In this document: in pieces, positions 23,533 through 35,877 of the stretch | Layout: each line of letters starts with the position of its first letter | How positions within the stretch are numbered: position 1 is the stretch's first letter | Assembly: GCA_015680685.1 (NCBI GenBank) | Contig: MNCI01015850.1 | Coordinates: forward strand, 178,323-242,322 | DNA length: 64,000 bases | Reading direction: 5' to 3' | DNA from: Gnetum montanum | Taxonomy: Eukaryota; Streptophyta; Gnetopsida; Gnetales; Gnetaceae | Program-made: the position numbers and the translations under genes | Notes under the pieces: model-generated | Told to the model about the DNA's origin: nothing | Databases searched by the model: none | Seen by the model: the letters and a program-made list of their open reading frames with translations, nothing else

Positions 23533-25461
23533 TTTCTTCTATATTTTACTTTATTTTTAGTATGTGATTTTCTAATTTTTTGCTAATAAATGTGATTTTT
23601 GCTAATAGGACATGGTGGTGCTATAGCTGCTACTAATTGTGATTTGTGCTTAATGTTTTGTTTGCTAATGTATAGTTTTTATTTCTAGAGTTTTGTACTA
23701 ATGGATAAGTCATGGTTTCTTTTTTATGGAGTAGGTAATGAGTCCAAGACATCCACCCATTCACAAACTCTACGATTTTTCTTGTTTTGGAAATTTGAGA
23801 TCCCTTTCATTAAATAAAATTTTAATAAATTTGTGACCTTGGTAGTTTTTTAAATCAAGAAGGATTCAAAGGTTTGCATAGGGTGTGAGTTCAAGGGGAC
23901 TCAATACTCTTTATACTCTTTTACTTACTCAAGTGCATGAGTGTTTTCATAGACTTCTTACCATTCCACATCAGCCAATAATTGGAAGTTAAATAAAGTC
24001 TTTGCATGATTTGGTTCCCATCCAAAAGAAAAGGAAAAAAAGAGAGAATAAAAAATTAAAAAAAAACATTATGGGAATTCAAATCACACCCTTAGACAAA
24101 TAAACAAGCTGCAAGCATTGGTTATGGGACTAGAAAGACATATTACCCATGCTTGAAGGTCCCCTCTAACTAAGGCCCTTTCTCACTTCTTGCTTCCTTT
24201 TATTTCCTTTATTGAATGGTGGTTGTTCTATGGGAGTTCTCTTGTTTCTTGAGAAGGTGGATTAGTCTTGGAGTGGCAATGCAACGTCACTAAAAGAGGA
24301 TAGTTTTGATCTGGACTAAGGATGGACCTTCTCAAGTCATTTTAAATACAACTTCATAATGGACTTCTTATGAACTCAATTTAGAATTCCATTCCACCTT
24401 CTCTATCATCTGTCTATGCTATCTATAACTCACCTCACTGCCAATGTCCATGATCTTAATTTAGTATCTTGGTCTAACATACTTGAATTCTTTGGTAGAA
24501 TCTTTTGGGTTTTGGTCCTTAACTTCCATTGACCATTAATCACCTATGGGGCCCATGGACCCCTTAGGTTGAGGTTATGCAAAGGAAAATAAGGCTATGG
24601 AGAGGATCCACTTGTATATATCTTAGTTGGGTTTGTTAAGTACCTTATCCTTAGGCATTCTTGGAATCAGAATCTTTTGTATATTCATCTTCTACATCAA
24701 ACCATATTCTCCTTTGCATATTTTGTTCAATAAACACATTTTCCATCAAATTTTTGAATTTTTGACATTCCAAAGATCCTCTTCAATGATTTCATCATAT
24801 TCTTAGCTTTTCTAAGACTTCATGGATTCCAAATTCATTAAAAAAATTGTACTTTTTAAGATATTCAAATTTAAAAAGTTTTCCTATGGGCTCCATATAT
24901 GGGGCCTTGTTGATGAAGTAAACATGTATACAAGGCCCCATTGACGTAGTGAAAAAATAGTATATATATGTGTGACCCCACTTTGAAATTTTCATATTTT
25001 CTCACAAACACTAAGGGAGATTCTCAAATTTTTAGAGCCCTGAACATTCCAGAGCCCATAACTTCTACGTGTTTAACCAAATCACTCTATTCTTTGACCC
25101 TGTAGCTACCCAAGGTAAGCTCTTAGTTGTGGGGGCCACAAATGTGCCATTTTTTATTGAAAATTTCTTGTCATTTTTCCAACTTCCATAAAGGTTTAAC
25201 TCAGAAATCAATATTTAAACAATAAATTATGAAGTTAATCTCTTCCAACAAGCTCCATTAACACTTATAATGAAATTAATTAATAAAATATCAATCTTCC
25301 ATGGTCCAACCTTAGCCAAGTATAACTAATCAATGAGATAAGGTACTCAAAATATTCAATGTTACATGCTATATCTACTAATCCATGGATGTATTATGAC
25401 CATAAATGGAACCAAAAGGGAAGCACACATAGAAAGGAGGATTTTCTTAACCGAGGATGAA
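23533..25461 (+). other. Post-pol spacer of Element 2 with U3-like, TATA-like and splice-like sites
   Basis: No gene. The conserved block 'ctagaaagacatattaccc' is at about 24129-24147 and 'gaggatccacttgtatat' near 24602. A perfect 12-bp inverted repeat (atggggccttgt / acaaggccccat) lies at 24899-24910/24930-24941. It ends in 'gccccattgacgtag', close to 'gccccatcaatgtag' of this element's own LTR. A TATA-like tatatatatg follows at about 24961. Donor-like AAG|GTAAG is at 25112-25119 and a polypurine-like 'ttagttgtggggg' at about 25123-25135. Confidence 0.55.
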
Positions 25462-28225
25462 ATGGCCTAGAATGGGAAAGGGGCCAAGAACAAGCCTAAG
25501 AAGAACCACTTGCAACCCATGCCATGGGTCCTCTTAGGGAAGAGGCTAAGGTGGAATCTATTTGTCAAATTCTAGAACTAGTAATAACAATAGAACATTC
25601 CCACTAGAATGAGGCACCAGCATAGCAAGAAAACTTTTAGGTAACCTTGAAAAAAACTTACATAAATCAAATTAGATTGAGGGAGGTTCAAAAAATAGTG
25701 CTCCAAAAGTTAAACTTTGGCCCCATCCTAGAGCAAGCATTGAAAGAAGTATAGGATCAACTGAAGGCCTCTTCCATGTGGCCAATCATCACTTCCATCA
25801 AGGAGTGGTACATGGGAGAAACATCTTTATTCTAGAACAACATGTAGGTTGGATTAATGGTCAAAATTAAGGATATCTCAATGTCCTACTCGGTGCAGGC
25901 CATTGCTAAAGTGCTTAAATTTCTAGAGATAGGGATGAATCTCACTAAGATTCCAATGTAAGTAGGCCCCAACTTCAAGAAAGACTAGATGCAATGATGC
26001 TATGGTGTCAACCATAAGAAGTTTGATGTGCTCACACTAGCAGAAAGGATCCACTACAAGATTGTGACCTTTCACCTAAATCCCATGGTGAGGCCTAGCA
26101 AAATCACTATCTTTTCTACCCATGCATGCACCACTTTGAGTGGGAGATTCTTTGTTAACCTTCCAGAGTTGATCTATCTAGAGATTGAGAATTGATCTAA
26201 GGAAAATGAATGTGGAAGGATGGCACTCCCCTTTCCATGCCTCATTAGAAAACTTTGTTGGAGAGGAGGAATAGTTTGTTAAATAAATGATGCTATTAGG
26301 CATGCCACGACTACTAATTAGGTGGAGATGATAAAAGATAAAATGCCTCTAATGACCATTCAAGAAGAGGAGTACTATCCACCACCTCCACCTACCACTC
26401 AAACAATTGTGCCAGACATCACTACAATAGTCCAAGGGTTGTGTGAATACTGAGAATGGCTCTTGAGTGAACAAGAGAAATAAGTACACATGGGTGGTGG
26501 GGATCCATTTTTGTACCAACCAATAATGAGTCATCTAAATGAGGTGGCCTAAACAATTATCTTGATGAATACAGGTGCATTCATTTTCTCAACCCAAAAA
26601 ACATAGTTATCTACAAGTTTGAATCCTAATACTAGAGAGGTCATGATATCTCTCGCAAAATAGCAATCACTCCCAAAAATATCTAGGAACATCACAATCA
26701 TCTTAGTGCACTTGACAGAAGGCAAGATGGCAACAGTGCTAGTGATGTAGCACTAAGGATAAGAGACAATAGTAGAGGTGGTTACTAACAAGATTTCTAA
26801 AACACTCAATGCACTTGTGGCATATGTACCAAACATCACTACACTCAAGGATATGCAGATGTCCATAGGGATCATAAATAATAGATTAAATGTATCACAA
26901 CATGAAGAACTGATAGGCTAACTACTCAGAATTGGGCAACCACTTTCAGATGTCTTTGATCTTCCAGATAGTATCACAGTAACCTGGTCAGAGCTGCTAG
27001 AGGCAAAGGGAAAAAACATCATCTTGGAAGGACAACTTGAAATGAAAATGGAGATAAATGAACACTTGATTGCTAAATTTTCTGAATTAAGAGCCCAAAT
27101 TATCAACCCTACATTTCTCAACCCAGCATTGACAAGAGATGAAGCTCTTGAATAGCTTTACACTAGATTGAAATGAGTTGAGAATGCAACGGAGATAGTA
27201 GTGTTCTATTGATCCTTGGCAGATGCTACATAGTAAAAAATTTAGAAGGCCTTGAATCACAATTGTAAAGAGAATGTACAACTAACCATAGAGAACCATC
27301 ACCTTCAAAATGTTGATGAGCATAAAAAGCTATTGACCACCTTTATCCATCAACAACATGAACAACTAGCCAAAGTGAATGCAAAGCTAAGGAGATTGCC
27401 AACTGAAAATAGAAACCTCTCCATGGAGGAGAGTAGTGCCATTTGCCAGAAGACTATAATTGAGGTAGCTACCTAGAAATCAAAGGCTCTCAAATTTGGA
27501 AGAGTCAAAAATCATTATAGAAATCAAGTCAATCTATAGAAAGAAGTTAACAAAAAGCACATCTAGTTAATGAAAATGAAAGTAACAAGGAAGAGAATAT
27601 GGCATCATATCATTAATGGGATAGATTCCTACAATAAAGCTAAAACCTGCATTAAGGAGTTGTAAATTAAGGAGATAATAGAATAAATGGAGCTTTTCAA
27701 TCCCTGATATGAAAACCTAGCTATGTTGACTATTGGACAGCTGCAATCAGAACTAGAGAAGTGAGTGGCCAGCTCACACTTGCTATACAAGGTCGAGTTC
27801 AAGCATCAAAAGGACACTAAGCAAAAGCTTGTGATGGTAAATGCTAAACTCAAAGTTCTTAAGGGAAAATACATTGATCAAAGATCTACTACCAAGAACT
27901 TGGTTAAAAGGATGAACAACTATTAAGAGCTGCAAAACATAGTCAGGGCATTCAATGTCAAACATAAACAGTTTGCTATCTAGTTTTTCAATGCTAAGGA
28001 GTTATTCCCAATAATGTCCTATCTATGGGATATTCCCATTCTAGCCCACATTGGTGATCCTATGCGAATAATGACTAATCCCTAGAGTAAGGAGGAGAAG
28101 ATGAAGGCATTACTATATGCCTTTTACCTTCCACCAGAAGTTACAACCATAGCAAGACAACCATAGCTACCTCAGCCACCACACATGCCCAAAGCTAGTG
28201 AAGGTTCTTTAGAACCTTAGGAGCC
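25462..28225 (+). pseudogene. Third ORF of Element 2 (broken), Athila-type, with transposon-protein-like domain
   Basis: About 900 codons of decayed ORF start at ATG 25462, chosen because the same position starts the ORFs of Elements 4 and 5. The first third holds SMWPIITSIKEWYMGET, then YKIVTFHLNPMVRPSKI and MALPFPCLIRKLCWRGG. From memory this resembles the domain annotated as 'putative plant transposon protein' in Athila-like elements. The last third (about 26900-27960) is rich in Lys, Glu, Leu and Gln and looks coiled-coil. I saw no clear signal peptide or membrane segment, so calling it env-like rests on position only. Many stops. Confidence 0.6.
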
Positions 28226-28233
28226 TCCACCAC

Positions 28234-29065
28234 TAATGAATCACCATTTTGTAATGGTTGCAATGTTGGGTATGCAACATCGGGGCCTAGATTCGAAATC
28301 AGGGTATATACCCTAAGTCTATAAACATTGTTCTTAGACTCTAGTTTTGACAAGTAATTATTAGTTAATTTTTACTTTTTAAGCAAGGTAGCGAAGCTCT
28401 TGCAATTTCTTCTCCCTAGAGTTAGAATATTTTTTGAGTGCCCACAGAAGGCATTTCAAGTGTGTATGGTTCTTTATTTGAGCACTAATGTAACTAAGTG
28501 TAGCAGTGTGATAGAAATAAAATGAACTCTTTTGATAATTCTTGTAGCACTGAGAATAGCTTAATATTTTCTTTAATGCATTCTACTTTCTTATTCTTTA
28601 CATTAATGCATTTGATTAAGCAAATTAATTCCAGCTGTTAATGAACACAAGCATGACCACTTCAAGCATTCATATTGTACTTGGCAACCTAGCAATGCTT
28701 AATGTTTAGGAGCCTAGTAGTGTTATATGTGTTCAAGATGTGTCCAGGAAAGTGGCATAGTTACTTGTTTTAGGATAGCTAGGTAATAGACATTAGTTTC
28801 AATCTACTCTACCCTTATTATTCTTGTAGGCGATTACATCCATAAAATATAAAATGATAAATATTTATATACCTAAATTACATTTAAACCATACCCTTGA
28901 GCCTCGTAAGTATAATTTGGAAGACAATGAACATTCTCAACACCATTTCACTTCCTAAAGGCACTAGTGTATGAGATAACTATAGGTCCATGGAATTTGA
29001 CCGGATCACACATAATGCCTTAGTGATTCATATGGTTGGATGTAGGGGTACCTCACTGCTCATCA
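28234..29065 (+). repeat. 5' LTR of Element 3
   Basis: It runs from 'taatgaatcacc' (tgctaaatcacc in the 3' copy) to 'ctcatca'. It shares the later blocks of the family ('agtgcccacag', 'gcatgaccac', 'catatggttgga') but has its own U3. Confidence 0.85.
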
Positions 29066-29085
29066 TTGGCACCATTACTAGGGAC
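29066..29085 (+). other. Primer-binding site of Element 3
   Basis: 'ttggcaccattactagggac' directly follows the LTR. It is the same CpG-decayed tRNA-Asp-type site as in Elements 2 and 4. Confidence 0.7.
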
Positions 29086-29239
29086 CTTTTTGTTATTTTT
29101 TGGACTATCTAGGATCTAGTAAAAGAATTTAAATTTTTGGAATGAACCTAAGAATGATATCTTATGTTATAATTACTACATCAAATTTCCAGAGCACACT
29201 ATGATTTTTGTTTCACTAATTGACAATGTCTTCTTTTCA

Positions 29240-32200
29240 CAGGAGCACTTCTCCATCCAAGCTTGATAATGTTCATCCATCAAAGCCTCAATAGTACTAA
29301 ATTACATATACTCACCCTGATGAGTATGTACCAAGCTTCACCTTCATCTTACACCAAGGTGAACAACTGCAGTGGTGTGACATGGAGTGCAACATTATGT
29401 TTCCACCCAATCATGCTACTCCTACAATGCTCCATCAGTTGCTTGCACGATGTGGTCTTTAACACTACCATGGGTAATATATCATGGAAGATGTTAATGC
29501 TAGAGATTATCATCCCACTAAAGCACAATGCCTGCAAGATCGACAGCTAGAGCAACACTATGAACTTTTGAAGGGAAAAGGACATAACAATTCTCTATTC
29601 CTATTATACCAATAAGCTAGTGGGGATCTTCTACTCAATGATGCTCCTCTCTTTAACTTTTATGATGAAGCTTAAGACCAAAATTTTCACTCCACAATTC
29701 ACAATCTTGATTCTAGTAATAAGGGATCCAACAACAATACAGGATCTAGAAAGGCAAGTCAAGACAAGGATGTAGGCAAGAACACGGAAGAGGTAGTAGT
29801 AGCATCGTGATGGTGCTAGTTCTCCTTCCTCTTCTGCTTCATCATCTTCTTCTTCTTCTAGCTTTGACCATGATTACAAAAGGCAATATTGTGATGGAGG
29901 TAATTGAAATGAATGAAATGACCAATGGGATTGTCAAGATAGCCAAGATCAAGGACACAAAGATTCAAGAGAAGAACATAACCATGAATGAAGGGGTAGC
30001 AGAGAGCATTGTAGGAACCATGATCAAGCCCTTTATGAGCCTCTATTTACTACCCAAAGTATGCTTAACATCATAGAGGTAGTTAGAATTCCAACAAGGC
30101 ATGTGAGAGATAGTTGGATCAAATGGTTAGACATGAACAATATTCCTTGATTTGAACGAGGATATAACTTTGATTCACAAAACATAGAGAATGAATGGTA
30201 GAAACTAATGTTTTTTCCCAAGACACTTATCAAAGAAGCTGAGAATTGGTATCTGTCCTTAGGACTAGAATCTATTAGACGATGGAGTACCATGCTTGAA
30301 ATGTTCACTGATAAGTATCAAATGTAGTCCTAGGTGTCCAAAATAAGGAAGAAAATTCAAGGGTGGAAACAAGGAGCACACAAACCCCTAGATGCTAGCA
30401 TTGATTGATACTATGCCTTGATGCACAAATTCCCTAGCCATGATTTTTCTCAATTGGCTCAACTCCACCACATTGTAGATAGGCTTTGTAATGAAATGAG
30501 GAAAACCCTTGATGTCCATGCCCAAGGGTGCTTGTCAAAACTAACTACCCATTAAATACAAAAGTTAATAGATCAAGTCACCAAAGACAAGAGTGAACTT
30601 TGAAAAAGAGAAAATGTAGAGGAGTACAACCATGATCCTTCCATCAGCAAGTGGGAGGTTTAATTCTATGATAGCAAGGATGAATCCATATTTGATGAGG
30701 GGATGCATAAAAAAGCTTTGCCACTTTAACAATTCCAATTTTAACTTATGGCCAAGGTTACTCAATTAAGAGACTCCATGGATAGTATATTTCAAGATAT
30801 CCTTAAAATTGCTAAAGAGTTTGGAAAACAAGGTAGTGATCATGAGCACATGATGTGCAAGGAAGTCAAACATGCATATTACAAAGGTAAGGGCAACATT
30901 GCGACAATAGAAGAGGTTGTGGATAGTGAATCAGATGATGATCATGGATGTGATGTCTGCTAGTATGAAGATCCTAAGTGATGTTTTCCTGTTGTGTCAC
31001 ATCTTCAAGAGTCTAGGGTGTATGCCTTACATTAATAACTTTCACAAAGGCAAACATCCAGAAGATTGTCTTATCCTCAAGGTAATCTTAAAAATTTCCA
31101 CCAGAAACAATCATATTACCCAAGCAGAGCTCCACCACAATTGTACAAATATTACCAACAATGGCAACAACCATAATCATGGGTGCTTGCACCACCAAGG
31201 CAATAATACCCTTACTAGTAGCCTGATCCATATGGTTATCATGCTTAGCAATCCATGTCTTCACATGACTCTTCCAATCACATTTCTCAATTACAGACTT
31301 ACTACCACCCTTCTAACTATTATCAAACTCCATCTCTACATGAAAGAAGGGATGCTACCCCCTATCGTTATCCTTCTCCTATCTTTGCACACACTCCTCC
31401 TCTAGTTGCATAGCTACCACTTTCTCCACCAATGTAGGGTGAACTACCCACTCAACCATAACAACACAACGGTACGAGGGTTTTTAATTTGTAACCCAAT
31501 CATCAATCAGATGGGTTGAATGCCTAATTAAAGAAAAGATCTTTCTTTCAACCCTGTAGTCCACCTAAGCCCTCACCTACACCCATGGTTAACAACCCTA
31601 CTCCTACCTCTTCCTCCATATTAGATTCCTTCAGGCCTCCTTCAAACCAAACTCTACCAAAGATCCATATCATAATGCTTACTCATGCCAAGTTTGATTG
31701 GATCCATGTAGGAAACCTTCCTAGGAAATTAGTTGATCTTGGAAGTCTTCTAATTTATTCACAAATTGTTGGGAAAAAATTATGTAAGGCTCTTCTTGAT
31801 TCAGGTTCTGGTGTTAATTTGATTTCTCATGAGATGTACACTACTTGAACCTTGCCTCCTCTTAAGAAGAGAAACATTAGATTAGAATTGGCAAACTAGT
31901 CCATGACTATTCCATTGGAACTAGTAGAAGACATTGTGATCACTGTCTGTGGGTGGTCTTATCCTACTAACTTCCTAGTAATCAAAGTGGAGAACTACAA
32001 AGGGACTTCCCAATCATCATCATAAAAGCATGGCTGAGCACCATAGATGCAAGAATGGACATAAGAGATCTTTCTTTGGAAATCTCTAAAGAAAATGCAT
32101 TTGGAAAGTTTGAGAAGAAGAGAGTTCCTTGCATCGTGTACAACGATAATAGGTGCATTTTGTGCAGAAACTTTGGACTATCAAGAAAGCATCCATCTCT
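29240..32200 (+). pseudogene. gag and protease of Element 3 (broken)
   Basis: An acceptor-like 'cttttcacag' ends at about 29242, just before the gag reading STSPSKLDN. The conserved YTHPDEYVPSFTFIL segment follows, then a serine-rich stretch (about 29822-29860). The knuckle reads GCDVC*YEDPK*C near 30948-30982, with stops and His to Asp. The protease, about 31640-32200, keeps LLDSGSGVNLIS (about 31785-31830) and CGWSYPTNFLVIKVE. One open stretch at 31585-31848 survives. Other parts have many stops. Confidence 0.7.
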
Positions 32201-32689
32201 GCATGCAAGTAGTATGTGCTAGAAGTAGAAATTCGAACCTGTTTGTATGTAGCAATCATAAAACAAGAGGGCACCTAGTGGCTAACTATTAATTCAGAAA
32301 GCAGCACACTATGCATGGAACCAGTTGAGAGATTGACATGTGAATATGTCACAAGCATGGATGAACTAGAGCAAGTTCATCATTGACTCCTTGATGATAC
32401 CTATTGGGAAGAGTTGGAAATTCTTGAGCACATCAAGCAACAACCCCTTGAACTAAAAACACTATTGGTTGGAATCGAATATGTATTTTTGAAAAATAAG
32501 AAGTCGATTATAATCAATGTAAGACTTGCTCCAAAATAGAAAGTGATGTTGTTGAAGGTAGTTGAAATATGGTCAATAGATTTTGCTTGGTCATATCCTA
32601 AACTCACAAGAACTGATCCTAGGATATGCCAGCACCGCATTTACACTGACCTAGCCATGAAGCCAAAATGACAACCACAAAGGTGGTTG

Positions 32690-33806
32690 AACCACAAATT
32701 AAACAAATCATCAAGGAGAAAATCGAGTAACTCCTCAAGACAAGGTTCATCTATCCCATTGTTGATAGTGAGTGGGTCAGTCCACTCATAATTGTAACAA
32801 AGAAAGGTGGTAAGTGGCAAGTCTGCATCAATTTCAAGCTACTAAATATGACAACATTCAAGGATCACTTTCCATTATGATTTTTTGACCAGGTGCTCAA
32901 CACAATATCAGGGCATTACTACTACAACTTCCTAGATGGTTATAGTGGCTATAACCAAATTCAAATTACACTAGAGGACCAAGAAAGAACAACATTCACA
33001 AGTTCTTGGTGGACTTTTACATATTGTAAGATGTTGTTTGGTCTATGCAATGCCCCTGCCACATTTCAATACTTGGTCCTAAGCATCTTTCGATAGCAAA
33101 TTGGTAGTGGTGTAGAAATCTTCATGGATGACTTCTCCACCTATGGAGCTACATTTGAGCAAGCCTTGGACTACCTTGAGCAAGTGCTGAAATGATGTGT
33201 TGAAACTAACTTACAACTCAATTGGCAGAAAATTCACCTCATGGTCCAAGAGGGCATTATATTGGGGCACAAAATATCACAAGCAGGAATTGAGATGGAC
33301 GTTGAAAAAATAAGGGTCATCCAAGGAAAAATCCATTAGTCAGAAATAGTTAAAGATGATTGGTCATTCCTTAGACACATTGGCTACTATTAGCGATTCA
33401 TAGAGAAGTTTGCTAAGATTACAAAATTGTTGGTTGAACTAACAAAGAAAGATGCTCCTTTTGTCTGGACTTGAAATGTTTAAAAGTATTCCAACAACTA
33501 AAAGAAAAGCTTATGGAACCTCCAATTCTACAAGCACCTGACTGGTCCAGACTATTTCATATCATGACAAATGCATCAAATTATGCTTTGGGAGTAGTGT
33601 TGATGCAATTAGATGATAAGAAACATCCATACTACATCCACTGTGCCAACCGAAGTATTGTGGATGCACAACTGAACTACACCACTACAAAAAAAGAATT
33701 GATGGTAGTGGTGTTTTCCCTAGAGAAGTTCAGGAACTATGTTCTTGGATACAAGGTGCTTGTGCACACAGACCATAATGCCATCCACTTCCTAATGAAT
33801 AAGCCA
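32690..33806 (+). pseudogene. Reverse transcriptase and RNase H of Element 3 (broken)
   Basis: RT motifs: SEWVSPLIIVTKKGGKW, FLDGYSGYNQIQITLEDQ, LFGLCNAPATFQ, then FMDDFSTYGATFEQALD at about 33121-33170, with both catalytic Asp. RNase H is best preserved: an open 144-codon frame (33471-33905) has YYIHCANRSIVDAQLNYTT and KELMVVVFSLEKF. RNase H stops being recognisable at MNKPIV (about 33806), and 3' tail sequence follows at once. Confidence 0.85.
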
Positions 33807-34791
33807 ATAGTTAGGAACTATGTTAGGAACTCCATTTCACTCTCTCTTTCATCCATCTATGCTTTCCATGTTGCACATCACTACTGGTTTCATGTTTTCG
33901 TTTGATGTCCTAGTTTGATGTGTCAGAATTCTTAGCTAGTTACTTTTAGGTTTTTGTACTTAACGTTCTGTAATCATTAATCATCCACAGAGCCCACAGA
34001 CTCTTTGGTTTGAAGTTATGCAAGGGCATAAAAGGCTTGTGTCTACTTTGGGGAGGATCCACTTGCATATCTTTTGTTTGGGTTAGTTAAGTTCTTTACC
34101 CTTAGACATTTCTACAATCAAATTCTTTCCATTTATCCCATCAATGACATCCAATTGTACACATCTTCACAATAATTTTTAGTGAATTATTCTTTTCATT
34201 GTTTTGAATTCTTATATTCTCTTCAAATATTTCCTTATATTAAACTCTTTCAAATTTAATGAACTGCTTATCTATTTTATCCTATTTGTCGACCTTCCTA
34301 CTAATACTATCAAAGAAACCAATATATCACAATCACAACTTAGCTAAGTGTAACCACTGACAAGATAAGGCATTTAATAGTTATGTGCTACACATTGCAT
34401 ACTAATTCATGATTCCGTTGTGATTGCAGTGGGAAGCATGGACTAGAAGTGGGACTATCTTCACTAAGGATGATGTGATATTACCACACAATGAGGACCA
34501 TTCATGATCAAAGGATCTCCTCTTTCTTTCTCTCTCTCTATTTCTCTTGCTGCTAAGAGGTGTTGGATGTCAATATTCTCTATGGTGTTCATTCCTCTTC
34601 TCATGAACACCCAATGTTGTAAAAATTGTAATTCCATACACTTGGGCACTCAGAGTCTATATTTCTATCTCATTTAAGTAAGTTTGTCATGTCAATTAAT
34701 AATCCCATACCTACCTAATATGTTATATTGTAAAGAACTTTTTCCTCCTCTTCTTCACTCAAGGATGAGTTTTCATTTAGTTGTGGGGGTA
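33807..34791 (+). other. Deletion junction and 3' tail of Element 3
   Basis: Directly after RNase H the sequence matches the Element 1 tail from about 13750, so integrase and about 1 kb of tail are gone. At the junction 'aggaactatgtt' (33813-33824) copies 33732-33743, like filler DNA. The conserved 'gaggatccacttgcatat' block is at about 34054. Acceptor-like 'gattgcag' ends at 34429. Polypurine-like 'gttgtgggggta' (34780-34791) precedes the 3' LTR. Confidence 0.65.
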
Positions 34792-35623
34792 TGCTAAATC
34801 ACCATTTCGTGTTGGCTGCGACATTGCATATGCAACATTGGGGCCTACATTAGATGTTGAGGTATATATCCTAAGTCTATAAATACTGTGACTGGGCTTT
34901 AGTTTTGACAAGTAATTCATTAGTTAGTTTTTACTTTTCAAGAAAGGTAGAAAAGCTCTTACTATTTCTTCTCCCTAGAGTTAGAATATTTTTTGAGTGC
35001 CCACAGAAGGAGTCTAAAGTGTGTATAATTCTTTATTTGAGAACTAATGTACCTGAGCATAGCAATGTCATGGGAATAAAATAAACTCTTTTGAAAATCC
35101 TTGCAACACTAAGAATAGCTTAATATTTTCTTTAATGCATTCTACTTTCTTGTTCTTTAATTTAATGCATTTAATTGGTAATTTAATTCCAGTAGTTAAT
35201 GAACATGAGCATGACCACATCAAGCATTCATATAGTACTTTTTAACCCAACAATGCTTAATGTTTGGTAACGCAATAGTGCTATATGTGTTTAGGATGTG
35301 TCCAAGAAAGTGGGATGGTTACTTGTGTTAGGCTAGATAGGTAATAGACATTAGTTTCAATCTACTCTACCCTTATTCTTGTTGTAGGTGATTACATCCA
35401 TAAAATATAAAATGATAAAAATTCATATGCCTCAATTACACTTAAACCATACCCTTGAGCCTTACAAGTGTAGTTGGAAAGACAACGAATGTTCTCAATG
35501 CCATTTCACTTCCTAGAGGAACTAGTGTATGAGATAACTATAGGTCCATGGAATTTTACCAGATCACATGTAACACCTTAGTGATTCATATGGTTGGGTG
35601 TAGGGGTATCTCACCACTCATCA
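34792..35623 (+). repeat. 3' LTR of Element 3
   Basis: It begins tgctaaatcacc, ends ctcatca, is 832 bp long like its partner and is followed by the target copy accac. TATA-like tctataaatac lies upstream of 'gactgggc'. Confidence 0.85.
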
Positions 35624-35628
35624 ACCAC

Positions 35629-35877
35629 CTAGGACTATCTAATCTTCTCAATTTTCCTCATGCCATCAGAGGACATGCTGTCAAATTTTGAGTAGTCATG
35701 TCATGGTGTTCAATTTTGTGTCATGAACACCACAATTTTTATAATTTTTTGATTTTTACACTTAAGCACCTAGTTTTGTTATGTTAGTTTGTTATGTCAA
35801 GAGCTAGTTAATAATTCCATACCTTCCTAATTTTTTAAAGAAATTTGAGGATGAGTTTTCATTCAATTGTCGAGGTA
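35629..35877 (+). other. Remainder of Element 2 tail
   Basis: The 3' tail of Element 2 resumes after Element 3. It ends with the decayed polypurine tract 'caattgtcgagg' just before the 3' LTR. No coding content. Confidence 0.65.

Larger units (their letters stand above)
28234..35623 (+). mobile_element. Element 3: integrase-less Athila-like element nested in Element 2
   Basis: Its LTRs (28234-29065 and 34792-35623) are both 832 bp. It is flanked by a perfect 5-bp target duplication, accac, at 28229-28233 and 35624-35628. It carries primer site, gag, protease, RT and RNase H. The integrase and part of the tail are deleted at about 33806, so the copy could not integrate by itself. The LTRs are clearly diverged from each other, so the insertion is old, though younger than Element 2. 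Confidence 0.85.

Noticed and set aside
30917-31405. 162-codon open frame, His/Asn/Thr-rich
   Set aside because: Out-of-frame reading of the gag tail of Element 3; the gag frame carries the knuckle and YPQGN motifs.
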